From positions 814,891 through 878,890 of the forward strand of contig NZ_CP046391.1 in NCBI RefSeq assembly GCF_012790675.1: 64,000 nt of DNA, in the 5' to 3' direction. Position numbers and translations under genes: made by a program. Below, piece by piece: positions 30,001 to 38,750 of the stretch (its first letter is position 1; each line of letters opens with the position of its first letter). Origin of the DNA: Anaplasma platys (GTDB taxonomy: Bacteria > Pseudomonadota > Alphaproteobacteria > Rickettsiales > Anaplasmataceae). The notes under the pieces were generated by a model. It saw only the letters and a list, made by a program, of their open reading frames with translations. It was not told the origin of the DNA and did no database searches.

Positions 30001-31467
30001 CAGGTTTATGATCTTTCCGGTCACTTACTGAAGAAGTCTGAGTGCAAGAAGCTAGCAAGTTTCATTAAGACGATGCTTGAAAGTGGACGTGGCGGCGCTG
30101 TTAGCTCAAAGGTATCTATCGATGAGAGAGGCGTTATAAGTGACTCTGCGCAGGACAATTTAGAGGATCCAGAAACCCTTCTGGGAAGTCTGAAGACAGG
30201 GATGATGGTCTGTCGGTCGCTGCTGGTTAAAGAGAAGAGAGATAATGGTTCTGAGGCAACAGTACACCTAGTATTGACTTGTGATGTAAAGACACGAAGT
30301 ACCACTAGCACGGCGGAACAAATTGTTGTAAGCGAAGTATGTTTCAGGGTGCTAACTGATAAAGAGTTGTCCCGGGAATTTCACGCATCACCTGCTTCAT
30401 TCTTCGGAAATTTTGAAAGATATAACAAGTTCATTTCGTCACTGAGGGTTATTACAGATCTTGCGGCAGCGCACTTGGCCTCAACTGTAGTTGTGGAACA
30501 GGCGCAAATAACTGCAGATGAGGCGCAGAAAAGACTGGCTCTCGGCACTTTTGTGGGCCGTATACGTTACAAAGGGGGCGTCATGACCGGAATGCAGGAG
30601 GCGCTAAAGCCCGTAAACCAAGTGGAAAAAGGAAAGAAGAACCGGACACAAAACAAGGCTGACTACTTTGAGCGCCGTTGCGCCAACTTGCTAGACATCA
30701 CATTCGAGCATGCTTTGCCGCCAAGTGTCGAAGAGATAAAGCGGGCAATGGAATTCCTAGTGCATGTGGCGTCGGACGGAAAGATAACTATAGCAGAAAT
30801 CGCCGCTCTTAACAAAAGCACGCTGTACACTAATTACTCGAAAGCAAACGACGACACGTACTCTGTGACACATAGTGCAGAAGTTGACACTGCTAACCAT
30901 GGGACGCTCAGTGTGCAATTCACATATAAAGCATCGAGAGCGGTTGACAGTGCATCTCAAGAGACTCGGTACATATTAAGTGATGCGGAACTCGTAGTAA
31001 GGGGTAATCGTGCACAAACATCATTCGATGGCCAATCCAGCACCACCATGAGGTTACCGCAAAATGTAGAGGTGTCCAAGGAAAAGTGGAATACGCTGGT
31101 CAGTCGATATAATAAGTTGTCCGCTACCAAAGAGGAAAATTCTCTGAAGAGAAAGGTATGGAACGGAATTAAGAAGTTTTTCTGTGCTATCCTTTCGGGA
31201 GTAAAGGGTGTTTTCCGTGCTCTTGCATACTGCTTCTGCTGTTGTTTTTGCTCTGGAGGTTCCGTATCTGAGTCTACACGTGGCAATCCATCGGAATCTC
31301 GTGCAGCAGATGATACGCTGGGTTTCGTCTATGGCCCTTCGTATGGTGCACAACACGGAACCTCAGCACAGAACCCCGCTGTCACTACCAACAGCGCAGA
31401 TCCTGATACTAAGGTTAGCGGGGTAACGGCACATAGCCCATTTGTCACTGCAGCACGCGGCATTTAG
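27049..31467 (+). CDS. Giant repeat-module protein related to the paralogue family (1472 aa)
   Basis: This is a very long protein of unknown function, with an excellent AGGAGGGG ribosome-binding site ending 5 nt before the ATG. It appears to be built from several diverged copies, about 150-230 residues each, of the beta-rich module found once in the smaller paralogues. Examples are ELDVEVKYAVHLSKKK (about 184), VCAQISYTVGANDSNG (about 351), VALHVCASYIVHDY (about 545), VGYNVGVTYSADLRECLEFSNAS (about 842) and VQFTYKASRAVDSAS (about 1290). One copy begins AMLEAIVNLAQ and ends LRVPICDIL, mirroring the LLIEELVNTL and FTAQSML borders of paralogues. The C-terminus has the family hallmark: a basic amphipathic segment (KVWNGIKKFFCAIL), then CFCCCFC (residues about 1402-1408), then a polar tail. 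No signal peptide is seen. Likely a translocated effector; unproven. Confidence 0.68.
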   Translation: MFGSDNSIENSIVSVCDILLCRDSDLLSSTKAMLRCFVDGVNSVSAARKTSVPLIGEAVFYPDTVARALYEMCSQSGYHANVPIEAWYALAATYSTGEKASKDVFVKFLHRVAQDIPNDATVNLVVSAVTLKIDSVYLRRPRRIPIPGRRVSDSADNVHFVAFREEGKFLVQRSGTTLAELDVEVKYAVHLSKKKDYYRDVGVVPHSVTVHRIEQKGEGVTAASGKANHNLSINFQNEAKKTYCVRVPLSNLTQRAQLSTGYIPSAPAMDNAMGLQKTVLGYVNKRLMKEVCTGSDITVRALSAISGIHASRFVVVGHHAEVQKVGSSETFKVVDRVITRLKCEGKAVANVCAQISYTVGANDSNGTSATFSKAKISVMKPGQPIDGIKFLMGDLRSDGLQFKIDVTARGTRSAQALFQAALTLHTTEKALEEHAMKHGITRVAVSKSNDMLINWATSGDYLLTAKGINRQLLTSFISMVLRDTDERSVTVDVEKHVVAHRGVVVGASSGSKTDRDLYQHNLEEHFTCIMSTTNGNKVALHVCASYIVHDYKSTNSGTKASLGKLNIGMRTVDDAKNAVKDVQEDIKGGCLVNSDFVWFNASAHEVFDVDCKEFADEIGKIEVADGTNSLLTGSRCLYKVTKDSGPDPTRCLITECLGPIITRHAELLLEDKHTAYAGLLGNPTSCDTPNGKSDGWLYDGSKIIVDRTSLKSDKEIYLVPHQKLGHSSAASGRRGLINRLFDSLGTSSPVAMLEAIVNLAQQESAFRKFLKEAISIALLRIPCDVQVVDTALFIKPQQKIEHDDCVNVTVLQHLLLEPKSWWSLSPRKLHAVVGYNVGVTYSADLRECLEFSNASVHLRYLDSTVKSLDPHNHVRNVYKDGKVDRDAFYFSATDMLGEGAPVLRVPICDILSAIMDHYHHDEYAYVIKSNMSTTTQADKLLENKVKYCIERFVSLCGASEVLNVAELPLQHSGTTPVNLERNIIQVYDLSGHLLKKSECKKLASFIKTMLESGRGGAVSSKVSIDERGVISDSAQDNLEDPETLLGSLKTGMMVCRSLLVKEKRDNGSEATVHLVLTCDVKTRSTTSTAEQIVVSEVCFRVLTDKELSREFHASPASFFGNFERYNKFISSLRVITDLAAAHLASTVVVEQAQITADEAQKRLALGTFVGRIRYKGGVMTGMQEALKPVNQVEKGKKNRTQNKADYFERRCANLLDITFEHALPPSVEEIKRAMEFLVHVASDGKITIAEIAALNKSTLYTNYSKANDDTYSVTHSAEVDTANHGTLSVQFTYKASRAVDSASQETRYILSDAELVVRGNRAQTSFDGQSSTTMRLPQNVEVSKEKWNTLVSRYNKLSATKEENSLKRKVWNGIKKFFCAILSGVKGVFRALAYCFCCCFCSGGSVSESTRGNPSESRAADDTLGFVYGPSYGAQHGTSAQNPAVTTNSADPDTKVSGVTAHSPFVTAARGI

Positions 31468-32023
31468 AATACTAACTGACATATAGTGCTGTAGTGCAAA
31501 AATTCTCGGTCCTGATCTTGTTGGAGGCAGCTTCAACGCTGCTCCTGTGGTACGAGGAATCTGTAACTTAGCTCTACGCAGAATCGGAATACTTCTACAC
31601 AAAGAAAACCAGGAACATGTGTACCTCACCCTGTTTGTAGCGTTATTTTCTTCTCCCTCTACCAAACGTTGTGGTTCAATATGTTCTGTAGATCAGGCAC
31701 CGCAAATGACTGTCCTTGCTATTATACTTGTTTGCTCTCTGTTATAGGACTTTTCATGGGGCTGGAGACACAACACTGCAAAGTTGACAAGACAGACAGG
31801 ATAAAACACGACTAGACCCATTCTGTAAAAACACTTAATGATGCAGCAATTATGAATAGGGCTCAATACCTGCTTGCATATTCGCCAGTCTAACATACAT
31901 CACACATACCAATACATTTCTTCACATCACCTAATGCGCTATAGATGAGCAGCTTAGTATGTTTATAATAATTTAACCCTGGAGCTTTAATATGCACGGT
32001 TGTGGTTGTTGATAGTTATTGTC
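31468..32023. other. Intergenic region
   Basis: It lies between the 1472-aa gene and the PilT-like gene. Only short frames on both strands are present; no promoter stands out. Confidence 0.45.
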
Positions 32024-33037
32024 GTGGACTATTTTAAGCAGTTGGTTGCCTCTTCTGTGCAGCGTAATGCCACGCACTTGTACTGCACAGCAGACAAATC
32101 CCCTGCTATAAAAAAAATGGGAAGGCTGGAGTTCTTGCAGGTCAGAAAAAGTAGCGCTCAGGATTTGCAAGATATCGCCGATGGGTTGCTTAACAAAGAA
32201 CAAAAGAGTAGGCTAGATTCAAATGGCCACATACTTATCAGGACGGGGTTTGACTCACTTCATAGATTACACATAAGAATAGTAAAAGATGCTTCCATAT
32301 CTGAGATAACAACCATAATTGAGGAGATAAACACTCAAAGCCGTGCAGATCTTCCACCTGCATTGATACAGGCAGTTTCTTGCACACAAAGTGGGATGCT
32401 TCTACTCGGAGGAGCTCACCACCACAATAAACAACTCACCATTCGCTGCCTACTTGCCGAAGTGTGTGCTTTGCAAAGAAAGACAGTGCTGACTTTCGGA
32501 GTACACGACCTACAAAATTCTGTCTTGGAAAATACAATTATATCTTCGTACTCGTTGGAGCAGATGAATGTGAACCTTGTTCGCTTTCAAGCTGCGGATA
32601 TAGTCATTTTTGGTGATGTTTCACCTGAAGTTATGGCCATAGCGCACGATTGTGTAATGCTGGGAATGTTAGTGATCATTGCTGTGGATGCCTCTAACAT
32701 ACCGAACACGGTAACCCGTACCATTTCGATGTTCCCCGATAGCGACACCGGTAAGAAATTCTTGGCAACCTGCCTGATCGCAGTAGCATTTCAGGTAATT
32801 ATTACAACAAAAGTAAACTGCTCGAACTTGTATTTGTACGATTTTGTGCCGTGCAGTGATACCCTGCGACAAAAAATAGACGATGGACAAGAGTGGTTAG
32901 CAGGCAGCACGGAAATTGTCGACAAGATGAATAAGTTGATTGAAAACGGCGAGCTCGCTTACTACGACGTGCATCCTATACTGGCTGCTCTTACTGACAC
33001 TGTGACAAAATGCGGCGAAGATAAAGACACATTCTAA
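32024..33037 (+). CDS. PilT/VirB11-type secretion ATPase homologue lacking the Walker A motif
   Basis: The 337-aa protein aligns along its length with PilT-family ATPases by eye. The N-terminal PAS-like domain gives DYFKQLVASSVQRNATHLYC, where PilT has LLAFSVKNKASDLHLS. The RecA-like domain starts at SGMLLLGGAHHHNKQLT, where PilT has GLVLVTGPTGSGKSTT. The Walker A glycine/lysine/serine pattern is therefore replaced by GGAHHHNKQ. The Walker B region is ADIVIFGDVSPE instead of PDIILVGEMRD, and the His-box region LGMLVIIAVDAS lacks the histidine. It should not hydrolyse ATP. I chose GTG 32024 because (M)DYFKQLV matches PilT starts; TTG 32000 is also open. No pilus genes are adjacent. It may be a regulatory pseudo-ATPase or a decaying gene with an intact frame. 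Confidence 0.68.
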   Translation: MDYFKQLVASSVQRNATHLYCTADKSPAIKKMGRLEFLQVRKSSAQDLQDIADGLLNKEQKSRLDSNGHILIRTGFDSLHRLHIRIVKDASISEITTIIEEINTQSRADLPPALIQAVSCTQSGMLLLGGAHHHNKQLTIRCLLAEVCALQRKTVLTFGVHDLQNSVLENTIISSYSLEQMNVNLVRFQAADIVIFGDVSPEVMAIAHDCVMLGMLVIIAVDASNIPNTVTRTISMFPDSDTGKKFLATCLIAVAFQVIITTKVNCSNLYLYDFVPCSDTLRQKIDDGQEWLAGSTEIVDKMNKLIENGELAYYDVHPILAALTDTVTKCGEDKDTF

Positions 33038-33042
33038 CACTG

Positions 33043-33063
33043 CCGTAATTTTATTGCGGTTTT
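33043..33063 (+). terminator. Intrinsic terminator after the PilT-like gene
   Basis: A 7-bp stem CCGTAAT / ATTGCGG (one T-G wobble) with a TTT loop is followed by TTTT. It starts 5 bp past the stop codon. Confidence 0.6.
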
Positions 33064-33122
33064 GCTGCGCGCTGTGCCAGCGCAATTCCTGCCGACACCG
33101 AGTGGGTTCAGCACTTTTCACG

Positions 33123-33151
33123 TTGAAGCAGCGCGTAATCTGTCATACAAT
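33123..33151 (+). promoter_or_regulatory. Promoter of mnmA
   Basis: TTGAAG (33123-33128) is separated by exactly 17 bp from TACAAT (33146-33151). Transcription would begin near 33158, giving a leader of about 30 nt before the mnmA ATG at 33190. Confidence 0.6.
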
Positions 33152-33189
33152 CCCGGCAGTTGCAGCAGCACCTTTTGTTTTTATTTACC

Positions 33190-34335
33190 ATGAACATTGA
33201 CGATTTACAGCTTGACCCCCTAATTCCTGGAAAACGCCCAGAAAACACAACTGTGGTCGTCGCAATGTCTGGTGGGGTGGATAGTTCTGTTGTAGCTGTT
33301 CTTTTACACAAGCTGGGATATAGGGTAATAGGCGCCACAATGCAGCTATATAGCGCACCGGCAGGTGTAGCTTTGGGCAAGAGCTGCTGTGGCAATGCTG
33401 ATGTGCGCGATGCTAAGAGGGTGGCAGGCCTTTATGGTTTTCCTCACTACGTTTTAGATTACGAAGAGATATTCAGAAAAGAAGTCATAGATGATTTCGT
33501 AAATTCCTACAAACTCGGCGAGACTCCGATCCCTTGCGTAAAGTGTAATCAAAACTTGAAATTCAGGGACATGCTTAATATGGCGCGGACAATAGGAGGT
33601 GACGTGGTAGCAACTGGCCACTACGTGAGACGAGTTGTTGTGAACGGGGAACAACAAATTTGGTCAGGGAGGGATAAGAGCAAGGATCAAAGCTATTTCC
33701 TCTTCTCCATGACTCTAGAACAGTTGCAGTTTGTGCGGTTTCCATTGGGGGATTTAGTAAAAAGCGATGTTAGGAGCCTTGCTAGACACCTGAATCTAGA
33801 AGTTGCTGATAAGCCCGATAGTCAAGATATCTGTTTCGTTCCCAAAAATTACAAAGATACCCTCAACGCACTGGACCCCACTGCGGCAAAAAAGGGAAAG
33901 ATAGTACACGTTGACGGCAGGGTGCTAGGAGAACACAATGGGATTGCAAATTTCACAGTAGGCCAGCGAAAAGGTATCAAGATTTCAGCCCCTGCCCCAC
34001 TGTACGTGGTATCTCTTGATCCCAACAAAAACAAAGTAGTCGTGGGGCCTGCGTCCTCCCTGATAAAAACTCAGTTGTTCATCAAGGAACTCAACTGGCT
34101 ATCAAAAGACAAAATCCCCTCTCAAGGGATATCGGTAAACGTGCGCCTGCGCTCATCTGCGGAAACGGTGCGGGCTACTCTCTCTAGAGGCAGAGAAGAC
34201 AGCTATGGAGTAGTAATATTAGAGGAGGGACGAGTTGTTTCCCCAGGCCAAGCGTGTGTTATGTATGAAAACGAACGGCTCCTTGGCGGAGGATGGATAC
34301 TGAGACCATCTTATTCGAGCATTTCCTTACAATAA
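33190..34335 (+). CDS. mnmA: tRNA-specific 2-thiouridylase MnmA
   Basis: MnmA thiolates U34 of tRNA-Lys, -Glu and -Gln using ATP and a persulfide relay. The product is 381 aa from the ATG at 33190 (MNIDDLQLDPLIPGK); an upstream in-frame TTG at 33160 lies close to the predicted transcription start and is unlikely. The PP-loop VVAMSGGVDSSVVA is near residue 23. The catalytic cysteines are in the CVKCNQNLKF segment (about 118) and SQDICFVPK (about 218). GHYVRR and the C-terminal beta-barrel (LGGGWIL near the end) are typical. Gene order between the PilT-like gene and mreD suggests no functional operon. Confidence 0.95.
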   Translation: MNIDDLQLDPLIPGKRPENTTVVVAMSGGVDSSVVAVLLHKLGYRVIGATMQLYSAPAGVALGKSCCGNADVRDAKRVAGLYGFPHYVLDYEEIFRKEVIDDFVNSYKLGETPIPCVKCNQNLKFRDMLNMARTIGGDVVATGHYVRRVVVNGEQQIWSGRDKSKDQSYFLFSMTLEQLQFVRFPLGDLVKSDVRSLARHLNLEVADKPDSQDICFVPKNYKDTLNALDPTAAKKGKIVHVDGRVLGEHNGIANFTVGQRKGIKISAPAPLYVVSLDPNKNKVVVGPASSLIKTQLFIKELNWLSKDKIPSQGISVNVRLRSSAETVRATLSRGREDSYGVVILEEGRVVSPGQACVMYENERLLGGGWILRPSYSSISLQ

Positions 34336-34821
34336 CAGCGCAATAACCTTTTGTCGTTTTTCCGTTTGGAAAATTTTGGATCCCATCCAAAAACAGTACA
34401 TCCAGAGCAAGCTGCACCACGTACAACGACAAACGGCTCTTGCTGTAGACGAATTCCGTCATGCGCTATCGGCATTTTCTCGCAATAACAACTCAGTAAG
34501 CTCGCTTGCGTTTTCTGTTTGGAAAAATCTCAGCCACCTGATTCGCAATATAAGTGTATGCGTATGAAACTGTGAAACACCACCACGTACAACCCCACTG
34601 CAAGGACGCTGATTTTTCACATGTCACTAAGCAATTATGCGACAGCTCCAATGCCTGGCAAGAACCCACAAAACATGAGGAGGAAAGCACTACTATATTT
34701 GCATCACCACCAGGCGCCAGCGGCCCCCAGGAAAGAAAGCGCCCTGCCCTAGTGGCACTATCAAGCTTTTCGAAAAAATCAGCCGTCGCAGAATACGCTA
34801 TGGTAAGGAAGAAACCCCGAA
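34336..34821. other. Intergenic region between convergent mnmA and mreD
   Basis: No gene is supported. A weak terminator-like hairpin (TTTTCC / GGAAAA at 34358-34373, then TTTT) follows mnmA. The string CACCACGTACAAC occurs at 34415-34427 and again at 34581-34593, each about 60-80 bp after a GTTTGGAAAA string. This suggests an old tandem duplication of about 160 bp. Confidence 0.4.
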
Positions 34822-35298
34822 CTACCCTCTTCTGACTAGCAACAAACAAAGCACATAACTAAGAGGTATCTGCTGTAGCAGATAAAACACCGGGTGATCT
34901 CCCCCAAACACCAAACTGGTGACAAGCTGCACCAGATAAACTAAAATCACTGTAACTAGCAGCCCTAGCCGATTTTCAAGGTCGCCGTACCTCCTTAGCA
35001 CGATGATGTTGCTCAAAATATAAAAGACCGATGATGCCCCAACAGACGCAAAAAATAAGAAATCTCTGAAAAGGCCCACACTGAACAACGCCATACAGCC
35101 TGGAACTCTGCCCCTGCTGTGTAAAAACAGTAGCAAAACTATATCTAGCCTAGGAATAAAACCTCGAGTAACCCCGTTTGCAAGGAACTCCAAAGTCACC
35201 AGGGCTGCAAGCGCGAAAAATATGCCCAGATCACCTAGAAGCGTGGTCTCACCAGGTTCATTCCAACGATGCTGCCCTCGCCACAAAAGCTCTTCCAT
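34822..35298 (-). CDS. mreD: Rod shape-determining protein MreD-like
   Basis: This is a small polytopic inner-membrane protein (158 aa) with about five hydrophobic segments. The best family match is IPRLDIVLLLFLHSRGRVPGCMALFSVGLFRDFLFFASVGASS (about residues 48-90). It parallels the MreD pattern of 'P-D-LLL...G...GL..D...G...G' between membrane helices. MreD links MreB/MreC to the elongasome, a function of interest in a lineage with reduced or absent peptidoglycan. It lies 30 bp downstream of coq7 on the same strand, so the pair is probably co-transcribed. MreB/MreC are not in the window. Assignment is by pattern and size rather than strong motif. Confidence 0.7.
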   Translation of the reverse strand: MEELLWRGQHRWNEPGETTLLGDLGIFFALAALVTLEFLANGVTRGFIPRLDIVLLLFLHSRGRVPGCMALFSVGLFRDFLFFASVGASSVFYILSNIIVLRRYGDLENRLGLLVTVILVYLVQLVTSLVFGGDHPVFYLLQQIPLSYVLCLLLVRRG

Positions 35299-35328
35299 AA
35301 ATTCCTCTCAAATCACTATGCCACAAGT

Positions 35329-35847
35329 CTACAACACTTTTGAAATAGCTATGCCTATTTTGCAGGCAGTCTTCACAAAATGGGAAAGCACCTTATAGCC
35401 CGGAGCTAGACTAGCCCCATGGTCTGCAGCTACTTCCATATGCTCCCTTTCCTCCTCTCTAAACTGCTCAATCATATCCTTCAACTCAGCATCACCTCCA
35501 CAGCGCTCTAACTCCTTGGCCTGCTCATCGTAATGTGCACAGATTACTTCTTCAACAGCTTCCGTACAAGCCATAGCTGCTTCTTTCCCCAAACTCGCTG
35601 ATACGTAACCCAGAGAGACCGCGGCAATGTGCCAAAGAGGCATAAATACCGTGGGACGCACGCGCCTCTCCCTTAAAGCTTTATCAAAGTAAGCAAAGTG
35701 TTCAAGCTCGTGCCGTTTCATCTCACGAATTCTTTCAACTTCAGCGGTATCCCTAAGCGCCAATTCTTGCCCATGGTAAATACAAACAGCAGCGTACTCA
35801 CCGGCATGATCAACCCTGATTATGCTCTCTATACTCTTGCGTCTCAT
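35329..35847 (-). CDS. coq7: Demethoxyubiquinone hydroxylase Coq7
   Basis: Coq7 is a ferritin-like di-iron monooxygenase that hydroxylates demethoxyubiquinone in ubiquinone synthesis, peripherally on the inner membrane. The 172-aa protein has all di-iron ligands: Glu in VDHAGEYAAV (about residue 17), the E-x-x-H pair in HELEHFAYFDKALRER (about 47-50), Glu in CTEAVEEVI (about 95-99), and the C-terminal E-x-x-H in EEREHMEVA (about 133-136). Two internal repeats of about 85 residues form the four-helix bundle as in the family. The ATG at 35847 gives MRRKSIESIIRVDHAGE. It is upstream of mreD by 30 bp. Confidence 0.93.
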   Translation of the reverse strand: MRRKSIESIIRVDHAGEYAAVCIYHGQELALRDTAEVERIREMKRHELEHFAYFDKALRERRVRPTVFMPLWHIAAVSLGYVSASLGKEAAMACTEAVEEVICAHYDEQAKELERCGGDAELKDMIEQFREEEREHMEVAADHGASLAPGYKVLSHFVKTACKIGIAISKVL

Positions 35848-36419
35848 GTATCAACCACTAAGCTACCGCAATGCCTACAACGCCCAACAGTATTAAACTC
35901 TCACATCGGAACACCCGCTAAACCATAATACACAAAACATGAACAAACATTAAGCCTTACAAAAATAGGCTTACACATCTGTTACACAATCAAAATGTAT
36001 ATGACCTACTCTGGGCCTATATGCGGCACAAAATACACTTCAAAAACGCTAACGTATTTTTGCAACGCATTCAAGGAAGACTAAAGGCTTCCAGATATAC
36101 ACCATGGTATCTGCCACACCTATAACCCTACTCCTAGATTGAATGTATTATTCAAATATAGCGACTTGATTGGTGAAGGTTACTGCGCGAATTTCGTGGT
36201 ACTGAGTCATCTCGCCCTTAATCATGTAGGCCATTCTGGAAGAATGCACACGCTAATTTTTAGCAAGCCGGCAAACGGACATCGCAAACCAAGTAACCAT
36301 ACTATGGCTACTGGAACGCGTATGCAAAGTCCTGCACAGCGTGTATCACGCTGCAACAACCCCGAAAAAATTTCTTCTATTTTTTTCTTGTGCCCTTATA
36401 ATGAAAGCCGACACAATTC
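35848..36419. other. Intergenic region before the paralogue cluster
   Basis: A 108-codon frame at 36139-36465 has no motif and runs across the promoter-like element at 36420-36448; I consider it non-coding. Nothing else is seen. Confidence 0.45.
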
Positions 36420-36448
36420 TTTACTTATAAGTTACACAGCGAGACACT
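36420..36448 (+). promoter_or_regulatory. Family promoter-like element, copy 1 (variant)
   Basis: TTTACT (36420-36425), 17 bp, then GACACT (36443-36448), preceded by AATTC as in the other copies. It lies 259 bp upstream of the ATG at 36679, the same distance as in copies 2-5. Confidence 0.5.
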
Positions 36449-36678
36449 TACTACAATCTAGTTAACTCATGACTAGTCTAATGTCATGTAAGGCGTGCCA
36501 GGTCTTTAGGTGCCCGTTTATTAAGTCATTTTTCGCAATCTAGCGTAGAGCTTTTTGTTTTTAGCTAAAAATCTTCACAATGATAAGCAGTGTTACGTTT
36601 TCCTTGTTTAGGATCTAGAAAATAAGTCACCACGAATTGAGGCAACATAAAAACAAAATTCATGCGAGGACTGAAACT

Positions 36679-38099
36679 ATGCAAAAACGCTCAGTTGGAA
36701 GCATTCCCAAAAACAAAAATGGAATCACATCAACAGTCAACACAAAACAAGGTCAAGAAATGCAAACCCAAGATGTTGAAAGCTTACCTATCGGACAGCG
36801 GCGTTTAACTGCTTTAAAAACCCTTTGTGAGCGACTGCGTACTGGAGACACGTTGGATGCCTTGCGCACCGCTTCCGGGGAGGATATGCTTTCTGGAACA
36901 TCGACACTAAAAGACCTTTTCAGATTGAACTGCTCCTTAAATGGAAAACCAATTCCGCTGACTACTCCTCCTGATGTGAGGGTGCTGGCCTCAGGCATAT
37001 CGGAAGAAGAGCGAGAAAGCAGCTTTTCGCTTCAAAGGCTATGTAAACAAATGAGAATCACAGAACAGCAATATAGAGATATAGATAAATATGGCTATAG
37101 AAGAGATATTTTCTTCGCATTGCTTTTATTATTTAGGAACGCACAGGCTCATGAAAACGGGGGAACCTTCACGTTCCCAATATGTTGTTGCTCGAAGAAC
37201 TGGTAACTACACTTAATCAAGAACTTTTCTTCTTTCCACATACTTACCTAATAGCATCTGAAGGCTACGCCCTTGAAAGCCTAATAGATGATAGCAACGA
37301 AGAGCTATGGTCTGGAAAGTTTTCCCCTACTGGTGATATTACTATAACATGCCCTGCTCCAAACAAAATTTCAGTTTTTGTAAAAGTAAAATTCCCGGCA
37401 TGGTTGGGTACTACCACCGGAGTTGAATCCCAACTATCATATGATGTCGAAGTCATTGATGATGAATTCATCTCTTATCAAAACATCCGCACAACGTTTC
37501 TGTTTCAAGGAACCAACAGAAGACTTTTTGACAAAACATGTCGGGAATTCAGAAAAAACCCTGGCAGAGGCCACCATTTTCAACTAGACCCTCCTAATAT
37601 CTTTCCAGAAAAAGAGGGGTTAATCATGGATGCCCAGCTAGAAGGCGGGGCATTCACCATCCAATCCATGCTCTCCCCTGTGCTGAAAAAAGTGACTCTA
37701 CCTAGCGACATACAACAACCTTCAGCAACTATTTCTCCAGAGAAACCACGCTCGGCATGGCACACAATAGAAGACCTTTTAGGGCACATTGGCCGATGCA
37801 TACAAAACTTTTATGTGGCAGCGAAGAACCTATTCTGCTGCTGGATCGCAGGAAAAGCAAAAACGCTTCCGCAGGACTACGACGACGTTGCCAACACAGT
37901 ACACAAGAAATCAACTGAACGCAACACAAGAGTAGAGGCCTCTGTAAACACGAATAAACCATCTGCCTTGCAGCAGGCTGCCGACACTGCACCAGCACTC
38001 ATAACTGCTGACGCTCAACCCGATGGGCACGCATCCTCAGTTAACGTTGGCCCAGCAATTGAAGATAATACCGCATCTAGGAACTGTGAATTGCGTTAG
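36679..38099 (+). pseudogene. Frameshifted member of the effector-like paralogue family
   Basis: Two overlapping frames together make a complete family member. The first (36679-37206) carries the polar N-terminus, SGTSTLKDLFRLNCSLNGKP and the signature RITEQQYRDIDKYGYRRDIFF. It ends out of frame as TFPICCCSKNW. The second (open from 37182) resumes at MLLLEELVTTLN, continues through ITCPAPNKISVFVKV and SYDVEVIDDEFISYQNIR, AFTIQSMLS, a basic helix ending AKNLFCCWIAGK, and a disordered tail. Paralogues read PHMLLIEELVTTLN, so one base appears to be missing near 37175-37182. The distal part keeps an intact reading frame, so loss is recent, or the shift is a sequencing error or programmed. An internal ATG at 37182 could express the C-terminal 305 residues alone. 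Confidence 0.75.
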
Positions 38100-38485
38100 C
38101 TAATCTGTGCGCACAAATATGCGCTTGAAAAGCTTACTAATACACAAGCCGACAAAATACTCACACGCAGGATAGACACTATCACCCCAGCCTTTCGTCT
38201 ACCCTCAAGAACTTGAGAAAATTTGCAAAAGGAAACACATGGGCACTAGGAGGGCTTGGGTGCATAGCCGGATGCTCGCACACCAAAGCCATTCTATTCC
38301 ATCTCGACGCACCATCTCAAGTTGCAAAACAAAAATCCCTAGCGCATGGCCTAAATACGAAAAACTGCGGGACACCTAAACTTTACGCAGCATATCAAAA
38401 CTACATAATAGTAAAATTATTAAATCTAAAACCCCCCATTGGATTAATTTCTTTATATTTATTAAATAAAATATTGACGCAATTC
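38100..38485. other. Intergenic spacer
   Basis: This is 386 bp between family members. A 105-codon frame at 38213-38530 runs through the AT-rich promoter region and is judged non-coding. A palindrome TGTGCGCACA lies just after the preceding stop. Confidence 0.45.
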
Positions 38486-38514
38486 TTGACTATGTTGATA
38501 TATAGTGAGACACT
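38486..38514 (+). promoter_or_regulatory. Family promoter-like element, copy 2
   Basis: TTGACT (38486-38491), 17 bp, then GACACT (38509-38514). TATAGT lies between them at 38501-38506. AT-rich sequence and AATTC precede it. The element is 265 bp upstream of the ATG at 38751. Confidence 0.6.
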
Positions 38515-38750
38515 GTGGTACATCTACTAAGGAAATACATAGCTGTCGCTTTTATACCGCGTCTTAAGGAATTAGGAAATTTTGTGCGGTTATATGGTCT
38601 GAGGCTTAGAATGTATGTTTGGATAGCTGGATAAAGTCTATTTGAGTTCTACGCAACTCATCGGTGCGTTCTAATGAAAACGGGATCCCCGTCTATCGCA
38701 TGTATTTCTTCGTGGTGCTTCTCCGTTCTATTTTTAAGGGGCGAACCAAA

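Noticed and set aside
38213..38530. 105-codon frame upstream of the 629-aa gene
   Set aside because: It runs through the AT-rich promoter-like element shared by all paralogues and has no similarity to the family.
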